A stretch of 64,000 nt of DNA from Arthrobacter cheniae (GTDB taxonomy: Bacteria > Actinomycetota > Actinomycetes > Actinomycetales > Micrococcaceae), in assembly GCF_003602275.1 (NCBI RefSeq), contig NZ_QZVT01000004.1:104388-168387 (forward strand), written 5' to 3'. The notes below the pieces were generated by a model that was not told the DNA's origin, did no database searches, and saw only the letters and a program-made list of their open reading frames with translations. Position 1 is the first letter of the stretch. Each line of letters opens with the position of its first letter. Made by a program: the position numbers and the translations under genes. Below, piece after piece: positions 17,658-27,610 of the stretch.

Positions 17658-18794
17658 CTAGGCGATGCGCGTGCCCTGCGCGAGACGCTTGGCCGGCATC
17701 GTCAGCTTGCGCCGCCCGAGGAGGAGAAGCGCTCCCGCGAGGAGGACCTGGATCCCCAGGCCGAGCGGCCAGATCGGAGTTCCCTGCGGAAGAGGCTGCA
17801 TGAGCTGTGCGGACTCCTCGCAGGTCTGGTTGTCGTCCGGTCCCGCCTGGGAAGCGCGTACACCCTGGCTGATCGTCTCCATGACACCGGGGGTGTAGTA
17901 CGGCCCGTTCGTCAAAGCGCCGGGGGGCACCTCGGGGTCGGGGTAGTCCTCCAGGTTGTAGGGCACGGCGTCGGCCACCACCACGAACGGGTTGGCGGAG
18001 AGGATCCAGGTGATGTATTCCGTGCGGGGAACCATGGACAGGTTGGTCTGGGTGACGCACTCCAGCTCCGCATTCGCGTCCGGGACGCCCATGTCGTCGA
18101 CGCTGCTGTCCGGGTACGTGTAGTACGACGTCGTCATGGTCCGCTCCTCCATCACCAGTTGCGTGCTCAGGCCGTAGACAATCAGGGTGCCGATCGCCAG
18201 CAGGGCCACCAGCATGTAGGTGCTGACGATCGAGAACAGGGGTCGGTAGGCGACGGCCGAGACGCCGACACCGATGGCGCAGACGACGGCGAGCTCGACG
18301 GCGAGCATCAGGAGCGAGACCAAAGCCTCCCGCGCGTCGACTCCGCCGAGCGCCAGTGCCCAGAAGATGAAGGGGCTGCTGAGGAGGAGGAATGCGAGGG
18401 AGCCGACCCACGAGGCGAGCCACTTGCCGGCAAGAAGCTGTCCGGGTGTCAGGAGGGTGACCTGCAGGATGGCCAGCGTCCCGCCCGCACGGTCTCCGTT
18501 GACGGCGTTGGCGGAAAGCCCGGGAGCGACGAGCAGGCCGAAGAACAGCACGAATCCGACCACCAGGTCGAAGAGGATCCCGCCCTGGTTGTCAGTCGTC
18601 CCGATGACGCCGGTGGCGAGCACGAAGATGAAGCCGATCACCACGAACCAGATGCCGAGCATCCAGTACCAGGCCTTGCCGCGCAGCCGTTGCTTCATCT
18701 CGAGCAGGAAGACGGTACGGACGGCGGTATGGAAGGGCAGGCGGGCGGTGGTCCGCACGGGGTTGGGGGTCGAGGGTTCAGCCACGGTGCTCAT
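17658..18794 (-). CDS. ABC-2-type transporter permease
   Basis: 378 residues with an N-terminal cytoplasmic segment (FLLEMKQRLRGKAWYWMLG), then transmembrane helices near residues 35-55, 70-90, 125-145, 150-175, 180-200 and a C-terminal helix (IWPLGLGIQVLLAGALLLL). A large extracytoplasmic loop lies between the last two. The gene begins inside the stop of the ATPase gene (ATGA overlap), so the pair encodes one exporter or membrane-remodelling complex. Substrate unknown. Confidence 0.85.
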   Translation of the reverse strand: MSTVAEPSTPNPVRTTARLPFHTAVRTVFLLEMKQRLRGKAWYWMLGIWFVVIGFIFVLATGVIGTTDNQGGILFDLVVGFVLFFGLLVAPGLSANAVNGDRAGGTLAILQVTLLTPGQLLAGKWLASWVGSLAFLLLSSPFIFWALALGGVDAREALVSLLMLAVELAVVCAIGVGVSAVAYRPLFSIVSTYMLVALLAIGTLIVYGLSTQLVMEERTMTTSYYTYPDSSVDDMGVPDANAELECVTQTNLSMVPRTEYITWILSANPFVVVADAVPYNLEDYPDPEVPPGALTNGPYYTPGVMETISQGVRASQAGPDDNQTCEESAQLMQPLPQGTPIWPLGLGIQVLLAGALLLLGRRKLTMPAKRLAQGTRIA

Positions 18795-19723
18795 CGTCTG
18801 TCCGTATCCAGGCTCATGTAGGTTTCCTCCAGCGCGCCGCCGGCGGGTGCGAAGGCGGTGACGACGACGTCGCCCATCACCAGGGTGCGGAGCAGCCACG
18901 AGGCTTCCGCGGTGCTGCCGAGCTGGACGAGGAACTCCTCGCGCCGGGAATCACCTCGCACCTCGAAGCGCACGCCGTACCTTCCCAGCGCTTCGGCGAG
19001 CGCCGCCATCGGTTGCGCCTGGACGTAGTAGCGGCGCGTCTGGTTGCCTGCCTCATCGAGCGTCTGGCTCTTGACCGACTCCCCGCGGCTGACGAATACG
19101 GCACGGTCGGCGATCTCGTCGAGCTCGGACAGGACGTGGCTCGATACGACGACGGTCTTCCCTTCGGCGGCAAGGGTCCGCAGGAGGGACCTGAGCTCCA
19201 CGCGGGATCCGGGATCGAGGCCGGACGCCGGTTCGTCCAGCAGCAGCACCTCGGGATCGTGGATGAGCGCGCGGGCCAAGCTGAGCCGCTGCTGCTGTCC
19301 GCGGGAGAGCACGCGGGCGGGCTGCTGTCCGAACTCCGTGAGATTGACGGCGACGAGCAGTTCGTCCGCTCGCAGGGCGCACTCCGCGGCCTTCATCCCG
19401 TACAGGGCGCCGACGGTCTTCAGCACCTCGAGTACCGTCAGCGAGTCCCAGACGCCGAGCGTGTCCGGCATCCAGCCCACCCGGGTCCGGACCTCCGCGG
19501 GCTGCGTGACGGGATCGAACCCGGCGACGCGGACAGTGCCGGAATCGGGAGCAAGGAGGCTCGCGAGCATCAGCAACAGTGTGGTCTTGCCGGAGCCGTT
19601 GGGACCGATCAGTGCGGTCACTTCCCCGGGCGGAGCCTCGAAATCGATGTCGCGGACAGCCTGTACGGAACCGAAGCTCCGGGCAACTCCCTCGACAACG
19701 ATTCCCCCATGTTCGTTGGTCAT
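18791..19723 (-). CDS. ABC transporter ATP-binding protein
   Basis: 310 residues with one nucleotide-binding domain: Walker [13 protein letters not shown] (about 38-49), signature [15 protein letters not shown], Walker [14 protein letters not shown] and the H-loop VVSSHVLSE. The signature begins LSRGQ instead of LSGGQ, a tolerated variant. The C-terminal part (from about 210) is the extra domain seen in CcmA/NatA-type exporters. It overlaps the downstream permease gene. Confidence 0.9.
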   Translation of the reverse strand: MTNEHGGIVVEGVARSFGSVQAVRDIDFEAPPGEVTALIGPNGSGKTTLLLMLASLLAPDSGTVRVAGFDPVTQPAEVRTRVGWMPDTLGVWDSLTVLEVLKTVGALYGMKAAECALRADELLVAVNLTEFGQQPARVLSRGQQQRLSLARALIHDPEVLLLDEPASGLDPGSRVELRSLLRTLAAEGKTVVVSSHVLSELDEIADRAVFVSRGESVKSQTLDEAGNQTRRYYVQAQPMAALAEALGRYGVRFEVRGDSRREEFLVQLGSTAEASWLLRTLVMGDVVVTAFAPAGGALEETYMSLDTDRR

Positions 19724-19810
19724 GTTCTGAGAGTAGGCGACGACTCCCTGTCAGCACCGGAGGGAGGGAGACAATCGGGGTACCGATCCGTTCTTATTCG
19801 GACCCAGACT

Positions 19811-19840
19811 TTGGGTGGGCAATTCAGCCGCCGCTACACT
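19811..19840 (+). promoter_or_regulatory. Putative lysC promoter
   Basis: -35-like TTGGGT (19811-19816), 18-base spacer, -10 TACACT (19835-19840), about 115 bases ahead of the lysC start. Placed by pattern only. Confidence 0.45.
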
Positions 19841-19953
19841 GGCACGGGCATCGGAGTCCGGTCCCCTTTCCGAGGCGCCGGTGCTGCCGCCCCTTACGAA
19901 ACAGTCAGCGCGGCAGGTCCCACCGCCGTCGTCCTTCATCAGTGAGCGAGTGC

Positions 19954-21243
<1,290 letters not shown>

Positions 21244-21317
21244 CCCTTCCGCAGCCCCGCACGGCACGGGTAGGCGCCCTGGGTGGGGGAAACCCCCTGC
21301 CCGGGCCGACACCGGAC

Positions 21318-21360
21318 ACGACGAAGGCCGGCGGATCGGGGATCCACCGGCCTTCGTCGT
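21318..21360. terminator. Bidirectional terminator hairpin
   Basis: A 14-bp stem (21318-21331 with 21347-21360) continues, past a mismatch, into 5 more pairs with a 3-base loop. It lies between the convergent lysC and subtilase genes. Confidence 0.85.
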
Positions 21361-21392
21361 CAGTCGGTCAGGTTGTACTGATCAGGACGTGC

Positions 21393-24300
21393 TCACTTGT
21401 TCCCGGTCGGCGTGATCGCCTCGCGAGGACCCGTGACGAGCTTGTCCGCGGGGGTGATCGCGGCCGGGTCAGCCGAAGGCTCCACCGTGGCGACTCCCGC
21501 GCCGTCGACGACGACCCTCACGTAGGTGATGGTCGGTGATCCTGCGTAGGTCACGCGACCGACGTAGGTGCCGGCGGTGAGCCCGGTCCAGTTGAGGGTC
21601 ACCGCGCCCGTGCTGCCATTGGCGAGCGCGAACGGGTTCGGTGTGAGCGTCGCATTGCCGGCCGCGCCGTTCAGCAGGACGGCCTCGATGGTGCCGGAGG
21701 TCGGCGCGTTGTCGGTGCTGCTGAAGAGGTTCGCGACGATCCGGTACGTACCCGGTGCAGGGTTCTCGAGGATCAGCGTCTCGCTGGCGTCAGCGGTCGC
21801 CACCGTCACGGCTGGGCCGGACGGAGGAATGACGAACATGTCGAAATCGGACGTCGGGTCGTCAGCGAGGATCGAGAACCTGGCGGTCTTCGTTCCCGCG
21901 GGGACCGTGACGTCCTGTACTGCGTTCGACGCGTCGTTCCCATTGACGACGTCTCCGGGGACCAGCTCGACTGCGGTGGTCGCAGCCCTGGCCAGACCGT
22001 CGAGTGTCATCTGGATGGGCGTACTGGTGCCCGAGGTGACGTTGAAGGAACCGCTGCCGTTGGCGCCACCCGCGAGGTTGACCTCGGCGGGAGCCTTCAG
22101 CGTCTGCGGGCGGACGGCCACCGGCGAGGTGACCTTCTTGCCCTGACCGGACCAGGTGAGCGATCCGGCGGCGAACTGGCCGGCGGCGGCGCTCTGGTTC
22201 TCGAAGGAGACCTTGAACGTGCGGGTCTCGCCGGCTGCGCTGAAGTTGAGGATCGACGGCGTGATCGTGACCTTCACACCCGGCACGTTGGCGGTTGCGC
22301 GGTACAGGCCCGGCGTGGTCGCGGTGACCGTGCGGGTGACCTCGGTGCGGCCGATCAGGTTACCGAGCGCGAAGGACGGCACGTTGGTGTCCTTGGCCGC
22401 GACGGGGGTGATGCCGTCGATGCCGAGATCCACTCCGGTGCCGGCGATGAACCGCAGGTAGTCATCGGGGGACTGGTCGTAGACCAGGCCCGGGCTGAGC
22501 ACCGATGCGGGGTTGATGTGGCCTGCGCCGACGGCGAGGACATCGGTCTCGACGCTGCCGTCCGCCTTCTTGAGCGGGTACGCGGTGGTCATCATCGCGG
22601 ACTTCACGGCGGCAGGCGACCAGGTGGGGTTCTTGCCGAGCACGAGAGCACCGAGGCCGGCGACGTGCGGCGAGGCCATCGACGTTCCGGAGAGGAAGCC
22701 GAACTGTTCACCGGCGGACCCGACGGTGGAGACGCCCGCGAGGACGGCGACACCGGGGGCGGTGATGTCCGGCTTCAGCAGATCGGAATCCGTGGCGAGC
22801 AGGGGTCCGCGCGAGGAGAACCCGGCCACCTGGGGGGTGGGCGGAAGCGGCTTGCCCGTGGTGTCCGTGGGCAGCAGGGCGACGGTGAGGGCAGGGTTGG
22901 CTGCGACCTTGGTCTTGAGCTCGGGGCCCTCGGGAGCATTGACGTGCACCGTGGGTACTGCGTGCTGGTCGGTGTCCGTCGACGAGTCGACGAGATTCAC
23001 GAGGATCATGCCCACGCCACCGGCACGCTTGACCTCGGTGCTCTTGGCGACGCGGTCGACGACGCCACGGTCACAAACGACGATCTTGCCGGCGACCTTG
23101 GCGGGATCCAGGGTGTTGGGTCCGCACAGAGCCGGCGCCGTCGGCGCTGCGGCAGCGGCTGCACCGACGGCCAGAACGACCGGGCTGGCCGGGACACCGG
23201 TGCGCATGATCGATGCACCGCGGTACTTGGTGCCATCGGAGAATTCGGCCGTGCCCTGCAGCTCGTAGCTGAACGTGCTCGCGGCGACCGTGCTCAGCCA
23301 GGGTGCGCCGTGGTTGACGGTGCTGGCCGTGGGGCCGGAGTTGCCGGCCGAGACCGCCACGAAGACACCCGCGGAGGCTGCCGAGAGGAAGGCCAGGGAC
23401 ACGGGGTCCGTCGTCGTCGTCGTGCTGCCCGAGATGGAGTAGTTCAGGACGTCCACGCCATCCAGGACGGCCTGGTTGATCGCGTCGACCGCAGCGGAGG
23501 AGTAGCAGCCTCCCGTTGCGGGATCCTTGTCCTCCCAGCAGATCTTGTAGACCGAGACCTTTGCGGCCGGAGCGACACCGGAGGAGACGCCGAAGTTCCG
23601 GCCGTCGACCGTCTGGGTCACGCCGGCGTTACCGGCCGCAGTGCTTGCGGTGTGCGTGCCGTGGTTGTCGATATCCACGGGCGAGATCACTTCCTGGGGA
23701 GCCTGATCCCCTTCGGGGACCGTCTCGATGAAGGCATCGGCGAAGTAGCGGGCCGAGAGGACCTTCGAGTTGCAGAGGCTGCCGTCGAAGCCTTCACCGA
23801 CCTGGCATTCCCCGACGAAGGTCGTGCCGTCGGTCTTGAGCATCGCGATGTTGCCCTTGGCGTCCAGGTAGGGCTCGCCGACCTTGGCAGGAGCATTACC
23901 CGGCAGTGGCTTCACGGGGCTGCCCGAGAGGAAGGGATTGTCGGGCGCGTAGCCCGTATCGATCACACCGACGACGGTGCCTGCTCCGGCGTTCTTCTCG
24001 CCACCGAACTGGCTCTTCCACGTTCCCTTGTTGCCGCTGAGGCCGAGGAAATCGATGCTCGAGTAGTCAGGGGCGTTCTCGACGTCCGGCGCGACGAGAA
24101 GGACCTCGTCGCTCTTGGCGAGCTCGACGGCCTGATCGGTGCTCAGGTCCGCGGAGAAGCCGTTCAGCGCCGCCGTGTAGGTGCGCTTGATCTCCACGTT
24201 CCCCTCGGCGGCGATGTCCTGCTGCTTGGTTTCGAGGAATGCGGAGTACTGCTTGACGTTCTCGGCGTCGGCGTCGAGCTTCGCGCCCTTCTCCGGCTTG

Positions 24301-24566
24301 GTCGGTGCGATTCCCTCCACTCCGCCCTCGTAGGTGGCAAGCGGCTTGTCGGCGAGTACGACGATGTACTTGCCGTCCGGGTACTGCGCGGGGTCCAGCG
24401 CCTTGACCGGCGCTTTCTGGGGCGTGACCGCGGTGACAGGCGCGGGCGCGGCGAAAACAGCAGGTGCCACAGCCGTCGATGTCAGCAGTAGCGGCAGACC
24501 CAGAACGATAGCCGTGGCAGCGCGCAGGGTGCTGCGCTCCCGCCCGGCTTTTCTCCGTTGTGTCAT
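21393..24566 (-). CDS. Secreted S8 (subtilisin-family) serine protease
   Basis: 1057 residues from ATG 24566. Signal peptide with a hydrophobic core at about 17-33 and likely cleavage after AVFA, an inhibitor I9 prodomain (about 65-160), then the S8 domain with catalytic Asp in VIDTGY (about 203), His in NHGTHTAS (about 302), Asn in SAGNSGP (about 409) and Ser in GTSMASPHVAG (about 629). A PA domain is inserted at about 450-560. C-terminal Fn3-like and pre-peptidase-like modules follow. An alternative start at 24605 has a better ribosome-binding GGGGGA and would add 13 residues. Likely extracellular nutrient protease. Confidence 0.95.
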   Translation of the reverse strand: MTQRRKAGRERSTLRAATAIVLGLPLLLTSTAVAPAVFAAPAPVTAVTPQKAPVKALDPAQYPDGKYIVVLADKPLATYEGGVEGIAPTKPEKGAKLDADAENVKQYSAFLETKQQDIAAEGNVEIKRTYTAALNGFSADLSTDQAVELAKSDEVLLVAPDVENAPDYSSIDFLGLSGNKGTWKSQFGGEKNAGAGTVVGVIDTGYAPDNPFLSGSPVKPLPGNAPAKVGEPYLDAKGNIAMLKTDGTTFVGECQVGEGFDGSLCNSKVLSARYFADAFIETVPEGDQAPQEVISPVDIDNHGTHTASTAAGNAGVTQTVDGRNFGVSSGVAPAAKVSVYKICWEDKDPATGGCYSSAAVDAINQAVLDGVDVLNYSISGSTTTTTDPVSLAFLSAASAGVFVAVSAGNSGPTASTVNHGAPWLSTVAASTFSYELQGTAEFSDGTKYRGASIMRTGVPASPVVLAVGAAAAAAPTAPALCGPNTLDPAKVAGKIVVCDRGVVDRVAKSTEVKRAGGVGMILVNLVDSSTDTDQHAVPTVHVNAPEGPELKTKVAANPALTVALLPTDTTGKPLPPTPQVAGFSSRGPLLATDSDLLKPDITAPGVAVLAGVSTVGSAGEQFGFLSGTSMASPHVAGLGALVLGKNPTWSPAAVKSAMMTTAYPLKKADGSVETDVLAVGAGHINPASVLSPGLVYDQSPDDYLRFIAGTGVDLGIDGITPVAAKDTNVPSFALGNLIGRTEVTRTVTATTPGLYRATANVPGVKVTITPSILNFSAAGETRTFKVSFENQSAAAGQFAAGSLTWSGQGKKVTSPVAVRPQTLKAPAEVNLAGGANGSGSFNVTSGTSTPIQMTLDGLARAATTAVELVPGDVVNGNDASNAVQDVTVPAGTKTARFSILADDPTSDFDMFVIPPSGPAVTVATADASETLILENPAPGTYRIVANLFSSTDNAPTSGTIEAVLLNGAAGNATLTPNPFALANGSTGAVTLNWTGLTAGTYVGRVTYAGSPTITYVRVVVDGAGVATVEPSADPAAITPADKLVTGPREAITPTGNK

Positions 24567-24785
24567 AAGAAGGTAGTGCCTCTCGTGAAAGTGCGGGCCG
24601 GCCATGACCGTTCCCCCGATGCCGTGGTCTCCCGGATAGGATTCCCGACCTGTGATGACGCTCACAGACACCACGGCGAGCACAAACTTACCCGAGGCAA
24701 CACAGGGTGACCAGCAACTCGCCGCTACGGCTTCCAGAACTTTCCCAGAGTATTTACCAATGGGAGGCGGGGTGATAATGGAATA

Positions 24786-25670
24786 ATGCATGCCGCGCTC
24801 CTGACCCGCCTCCCCGAGGCGGAGTGGCAGGACCGCGAACGGCAGCACCAGGACCGGGTCGCGCGCTTCTCCGGGCCCTACCTGGACCGGCGGTCACGCG
24901 GCGCGAAGCACCCGGTCGAGGATTTCCTGTTCACCTACTACAACCAGAAGCCCGGGCAATTGCTCCGCTGGCATCCCGGGGCAGGCGTGGTCCTGACCGG
25001 CCCCGCGGCCGAGGCCCGCGCCGGCTGGAAGTACTATCTCGCCGAAGGCGACGGCGTCCGGGTGGACGTGTCCAGGTTCGCCGAGGAGCGACGGGAGGTC
25101 GTGGACTTCGCCCGGCTGATTCTCGGCAGGACGGCGTCGCGACCCGCCCAGTTCGGTTGCTTCGGCCTCCACGAATGGGCCATGGCGTACCGATCGTCCG
25201 TCAACGGCGTGCGCCACGAGTACCTCGAGCTGCGCCTCGGAGCGGCGGGGACCGACGGCGTCGTCGAGTCCGCCCGCCTGCGCTGCACGCACTTCGACGC
25301 CTTCCGGTTCTACACACCCGAAGCCGCTCCGCTGAATGAACTCGCGCCGACCCGCGAGACGCAGCGGGACCTCGAGCAGCCGGGCTGCCTCCACGCGAAT
25401 ATGGACCTGTACAAGTGGGCGTACAAGCTGACCCCCCTGTTGCCGAGCGAGATGATCATGGACTGCTTCGAGCTCTCCTGGCGCATCCGCACCATGGACA
25501 TGAGGGCATCGCCCTACGACCTCGAGGCCTGGGGTTACCCGCCCATCGCCATCGAAACGGCGGCAGGCAAGGCGGAGTACGTCCGGCTGCAGCGCGGCTT
25601 CGCCGAGGAGTCCCAGGCGCTCCGGGTCCGGCTCCTCCATCAGGTGGAGAGTGCCCTCGGGCCGGTGTGA
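24786..25670 (+). CDS. Conserved actinobacterial protein of unknown function
   Basis: 294 residues, soluble, with no signal peptide. A recognisable conserved block is RSRGAKHPVEDFLFTYYNQKPGQLLRWHPG near the N-terminus; FGLHEWAMAYR and LRCTHFDAFRFYTPEA lie in the middle. Databases often call this family 3-methyladenine DNA glycosylase, but no helix-hairpin-helix or other glycosylase motif is visible, so I do not adopt that name. It is divergent from the subtilase gene. Function unknown. Confidence 0.8.
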   Translation: MHAALLTRLPEAEWQDRERQHQDRVARFSGPYLDRRSRGAKHPVEDFLFTYYNQKPGQLLRWHPGAGVVLTGPAAEARAGWKYYLAEGDGVRVDVSRFAEERREVVDFARLILGRTASRPAQFGCFGLHEWAMAYRSSVNGVRHEYLELRLGAAGTDGVVESARLRCTHFDAFRFYTPEAAPLNELAPTRETQRDLEQPGCLHANMDLYKWAYKLTPLLPSEMIMDCFELSWRIRTMDMRASPYDLEAWGYPPIAIETAAGKAEYVRLQRGFAEESQALRVRLLHQVESALGPV

Positions 25671-25753
25671 CCCTCGAGCCGGGACGCAGCGCCGTCGTCC
25701 TTCGTTGTCCTACCACCAGCCGTTACGCTGGAAAACCAGCCGAGGGGGACACC

Positions 25754-26356
25754 GTGAGCAACACCGATCCGACATCGGGAGCGGGCACACCGAGCCGCAC
25801 CGTCATCCGGCTGGCACTTCCCCTCGCCGCCCTGTCCCTCGCCCTCTCCGCCTGCACCCAGGGCGGGCCGGCGGCAGAACCCACAGAGCAGGAGACCACC
25901 GTGCAGTCCTCCACCCCCGAGCCGTCACCGGCGCCCTCCCCGACGGCGAACGGCCCATCGGCCTCACCGTCGCCAACACCTGTCCCGACTGCCGCTGCTC
26001 CTCCCGCCGCATCGGCCGGCAGCGCCCTGCTGACCATCTCCGTCAAGCAGGACGCCGCCGCAGAACCGGTCCAGTACATCCTCGAGTGCGTCGACGGCGC
26101 TCCCGGCCCCGCATCCACCCTCCCGAACGCGGAGGCCGCCTGCGCAACGCTCGCCCGGCTCGGAACGGGGTTCTTCACCGCGCGGCCGAACAAGGATGTC
26201 ATCTGCACGCAGGAGTACGGAGGCCCCCAGACGGCCAGCATCACCGGTGACCTGAACGGCACGTCCGTCCTCGCCGCATTCGCCCTCACGGACGGCTGTG
26301 AGATCTCGCGGTGGGACAGGGTGCGGGACATCCTCGGCACGCCGGGCGGCCAGTAG
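25754..26356 (+). CDS. Lipoprotein with a subtilisin-inhibitor-like (SSI) domain
   Basis: 200 residues from GTG 25754, preceded by GAGGGGGA. A hydrophobic signal ends in the lipobox LSAC (Cys 34). A Pro/Ser/Thr-rich linker (about 45-90) then leads to a domain with the SSI pattern: YILEC, then EAACATL, VIC, P..AS..G, and FALTDGCE, giving four Cys for two disulphides. SSI proteins inhibit subtilases; a large subtilase is encoded 1.2 kb away. Inhibitor activity and target are inferred; it could be a tethered guard or a family relative with another role. Confidence 0.75.
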   Translation: MSNTDPTSGAGTPSRTVIRLALPLAALSLALSACTQGGPAAEPTEQETTVQSSTPEPSPAPSPTANGPSASPSPTPVPTAAAPPAASAGSALLTISVKQDAAAEPVQYILECVDGAPGPASTLPNAEAACATLARLGTGFFTARPNKDVICTQEYGGPQTASITGDLNGTSVLAAFALTDGCEISRWDRVRDILGTPGGQ

Positions 26357-26564
26357 GACCGGGCCGGGCCGTGGTCGCGGGCGGTCACTGCACCGCCGCC
26401 GGGCCGGCAGCCGGACAGGTGCCCGGGGAATTCCCGGTAGACTTGTGGCGCAAGCTCGCGGAGCGCCGGTGTCGATCAAGACGCGGCGTGAGACGGCACT
26501 TCCGGGCCCCTGCATCTAAGGCTGGAACCCCCAGCACTTGCCGCTCACGCACAGGAGTTGCCGG

Positions 26565-26825
26565 ATGCCCCGGATCGTTGTCGACGTCATGCCCAAGCCC
26601 GAGATCCTCGACCCGCAGGGTAAGGCGATCGCAGGTGCACTCCCCCGGATCGGCCTCACCGGATTCGCCGGAGTCCGCCAGGGGAAGCGCTTCGAACTGA
26701 CCGTGGACGGTGACGTCACCCCGGAGGTCCTGGAGCAGGCCCGCCATGCGGCCACCACGCTGCTGTCCAACCCGGTCATCGAGGACGTCACCCGCGTGGA
26801 GGTCATCGAGGAGGACGAGCAGTGA
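26565..26825 (+). CDS. purS: Phosphoribosylformylglycinamidine synthase subunit PurS
   Basis: 86 residues. PurS bridges PurQ and PurL in the three-part FGAM synthase of purine synthesis. Motifs are [19 protein letters not shown] and [12 protein letters not shown]. The start follows ACAGGAG at 7 bases. The stop overlaps the purQ GTG start by four bases. Confidence 0.95.
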   Translation: MPRIVVDVMPKPEILDPQGKAIAGALPRIGLTGFAGVRQGKRFELTVDGDVTPEVLEQARHAATTLLSNPVIEDVTRVEVIEEDEQ

Positions 26826-27610
26826 CTGTCGAGACCCCGCTCATCGGCGGACCCCAGCCCGTCGCCTCGAACAACGAGGACAGCCCGCTCAACGGCGTGA
26901 AGATCGGCGTCGTGACCTTCCCCGGCTCGCTCGACGACCGCGATGCCGTCCGCGCAGTGCGCCTGGCCGGCGGCAGCGCCATCCACCTCTGGCACGGCGA
27001 CCATGACCTGCACGACGTCGACGCCGTCATCATCCCCGGCGGATTCTCGTACGGCGATTACCTGCGCGCCGGCGCCATCTCCCGCTTCGCTCCCCTCATG
27101 GAGCAGATCACCGCAGCAGCATCCGGCGGTGCGGACGCCCTTCCCGTGCTCGGCATCTGCAACGGGTTCCAGGTCCTCACCGAGGCACACCTGCTGCCGG
27201 GCTCGATGATCAAGAACAACTCCCTGCACTTCATCTGCCGCGACCAGCGCCTGCGGGTCGAGAACGCCGGCACGTTCTGGACGTCGGAGTACGCCCAGGA
27301 CGAGGAACTCGTCATCCCGCTCAAGAACCAGGACGGCCAGTTCGTCGCTGACAACCGCACGCTCGACGAACTCGAGGGTGAGGGCCGCGTGGTCTTCCGC
27401 TACGTCGACGGCAACCCGAACGGCTCGCGCCGGGACATCGCCGGCATCTCGAATATTGCGGGCAACGTCGTCGGGCTCATGCCGCACCCCGAGCACGCGG
27501 TGGAGGCGGGCTTCGGCCCCGATTCCTCTGCCCGCGGCGAGGTAGGAGTCCGCGGCGGTACGGACGGGCTCGGCATCTTCACGTCGGTACTCAAGAAACT
27601 GGTGGGCTAA
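26822..27610 (+). CDS. purQ: Phosphoribosylformylglycinamidine synthase subunit PurQ
   Basis: Class I glutamine amidotransferase that supplies ammonia to PurL. 262 residues including an N-terminal stretch of about 24 residues before [16 protein letters not shown], slightly longer than the common 225-235. The nucleophile Cys is in [11 protein letters not shown], and His/Glu are in MPHPEHAVE. The GTG start is coupled to purS. The next gene begins directly after the stop. Confidence 0.95.
   Translation: MTVETPLIGGPQPVASNNEDSPLNGVKIGVVTFPGSLDDRDAVRAVRLAGGSAIHLWHGDHDLHDVDAVIIPGGFSYGDYLRAGAISRFAPLMEQITAAASGGADALPVLGICNGFQVLTEAHLLPGSMIKNNSLHFICRDQRLRVENAGTFWTSEYAQDEELVIPLKNQDGQFVADNRTLDELEGEGRVVFRYVDGNPNGSRRDIAGISNIAGNVVGLMPHPEHAVEAGFGPDSSARGEVGVRGGTDGLGIFTSVLKKLVG

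Noticed and set aside
22518..24491. A 657-codon open frame opposite the subtilase gene
   Set aside because: Its composition (Arg/Gly/Asp-rich, no family motif) is what a GC-rich third-position antisense frame gives, and the other strand carries a complete S8 protease.
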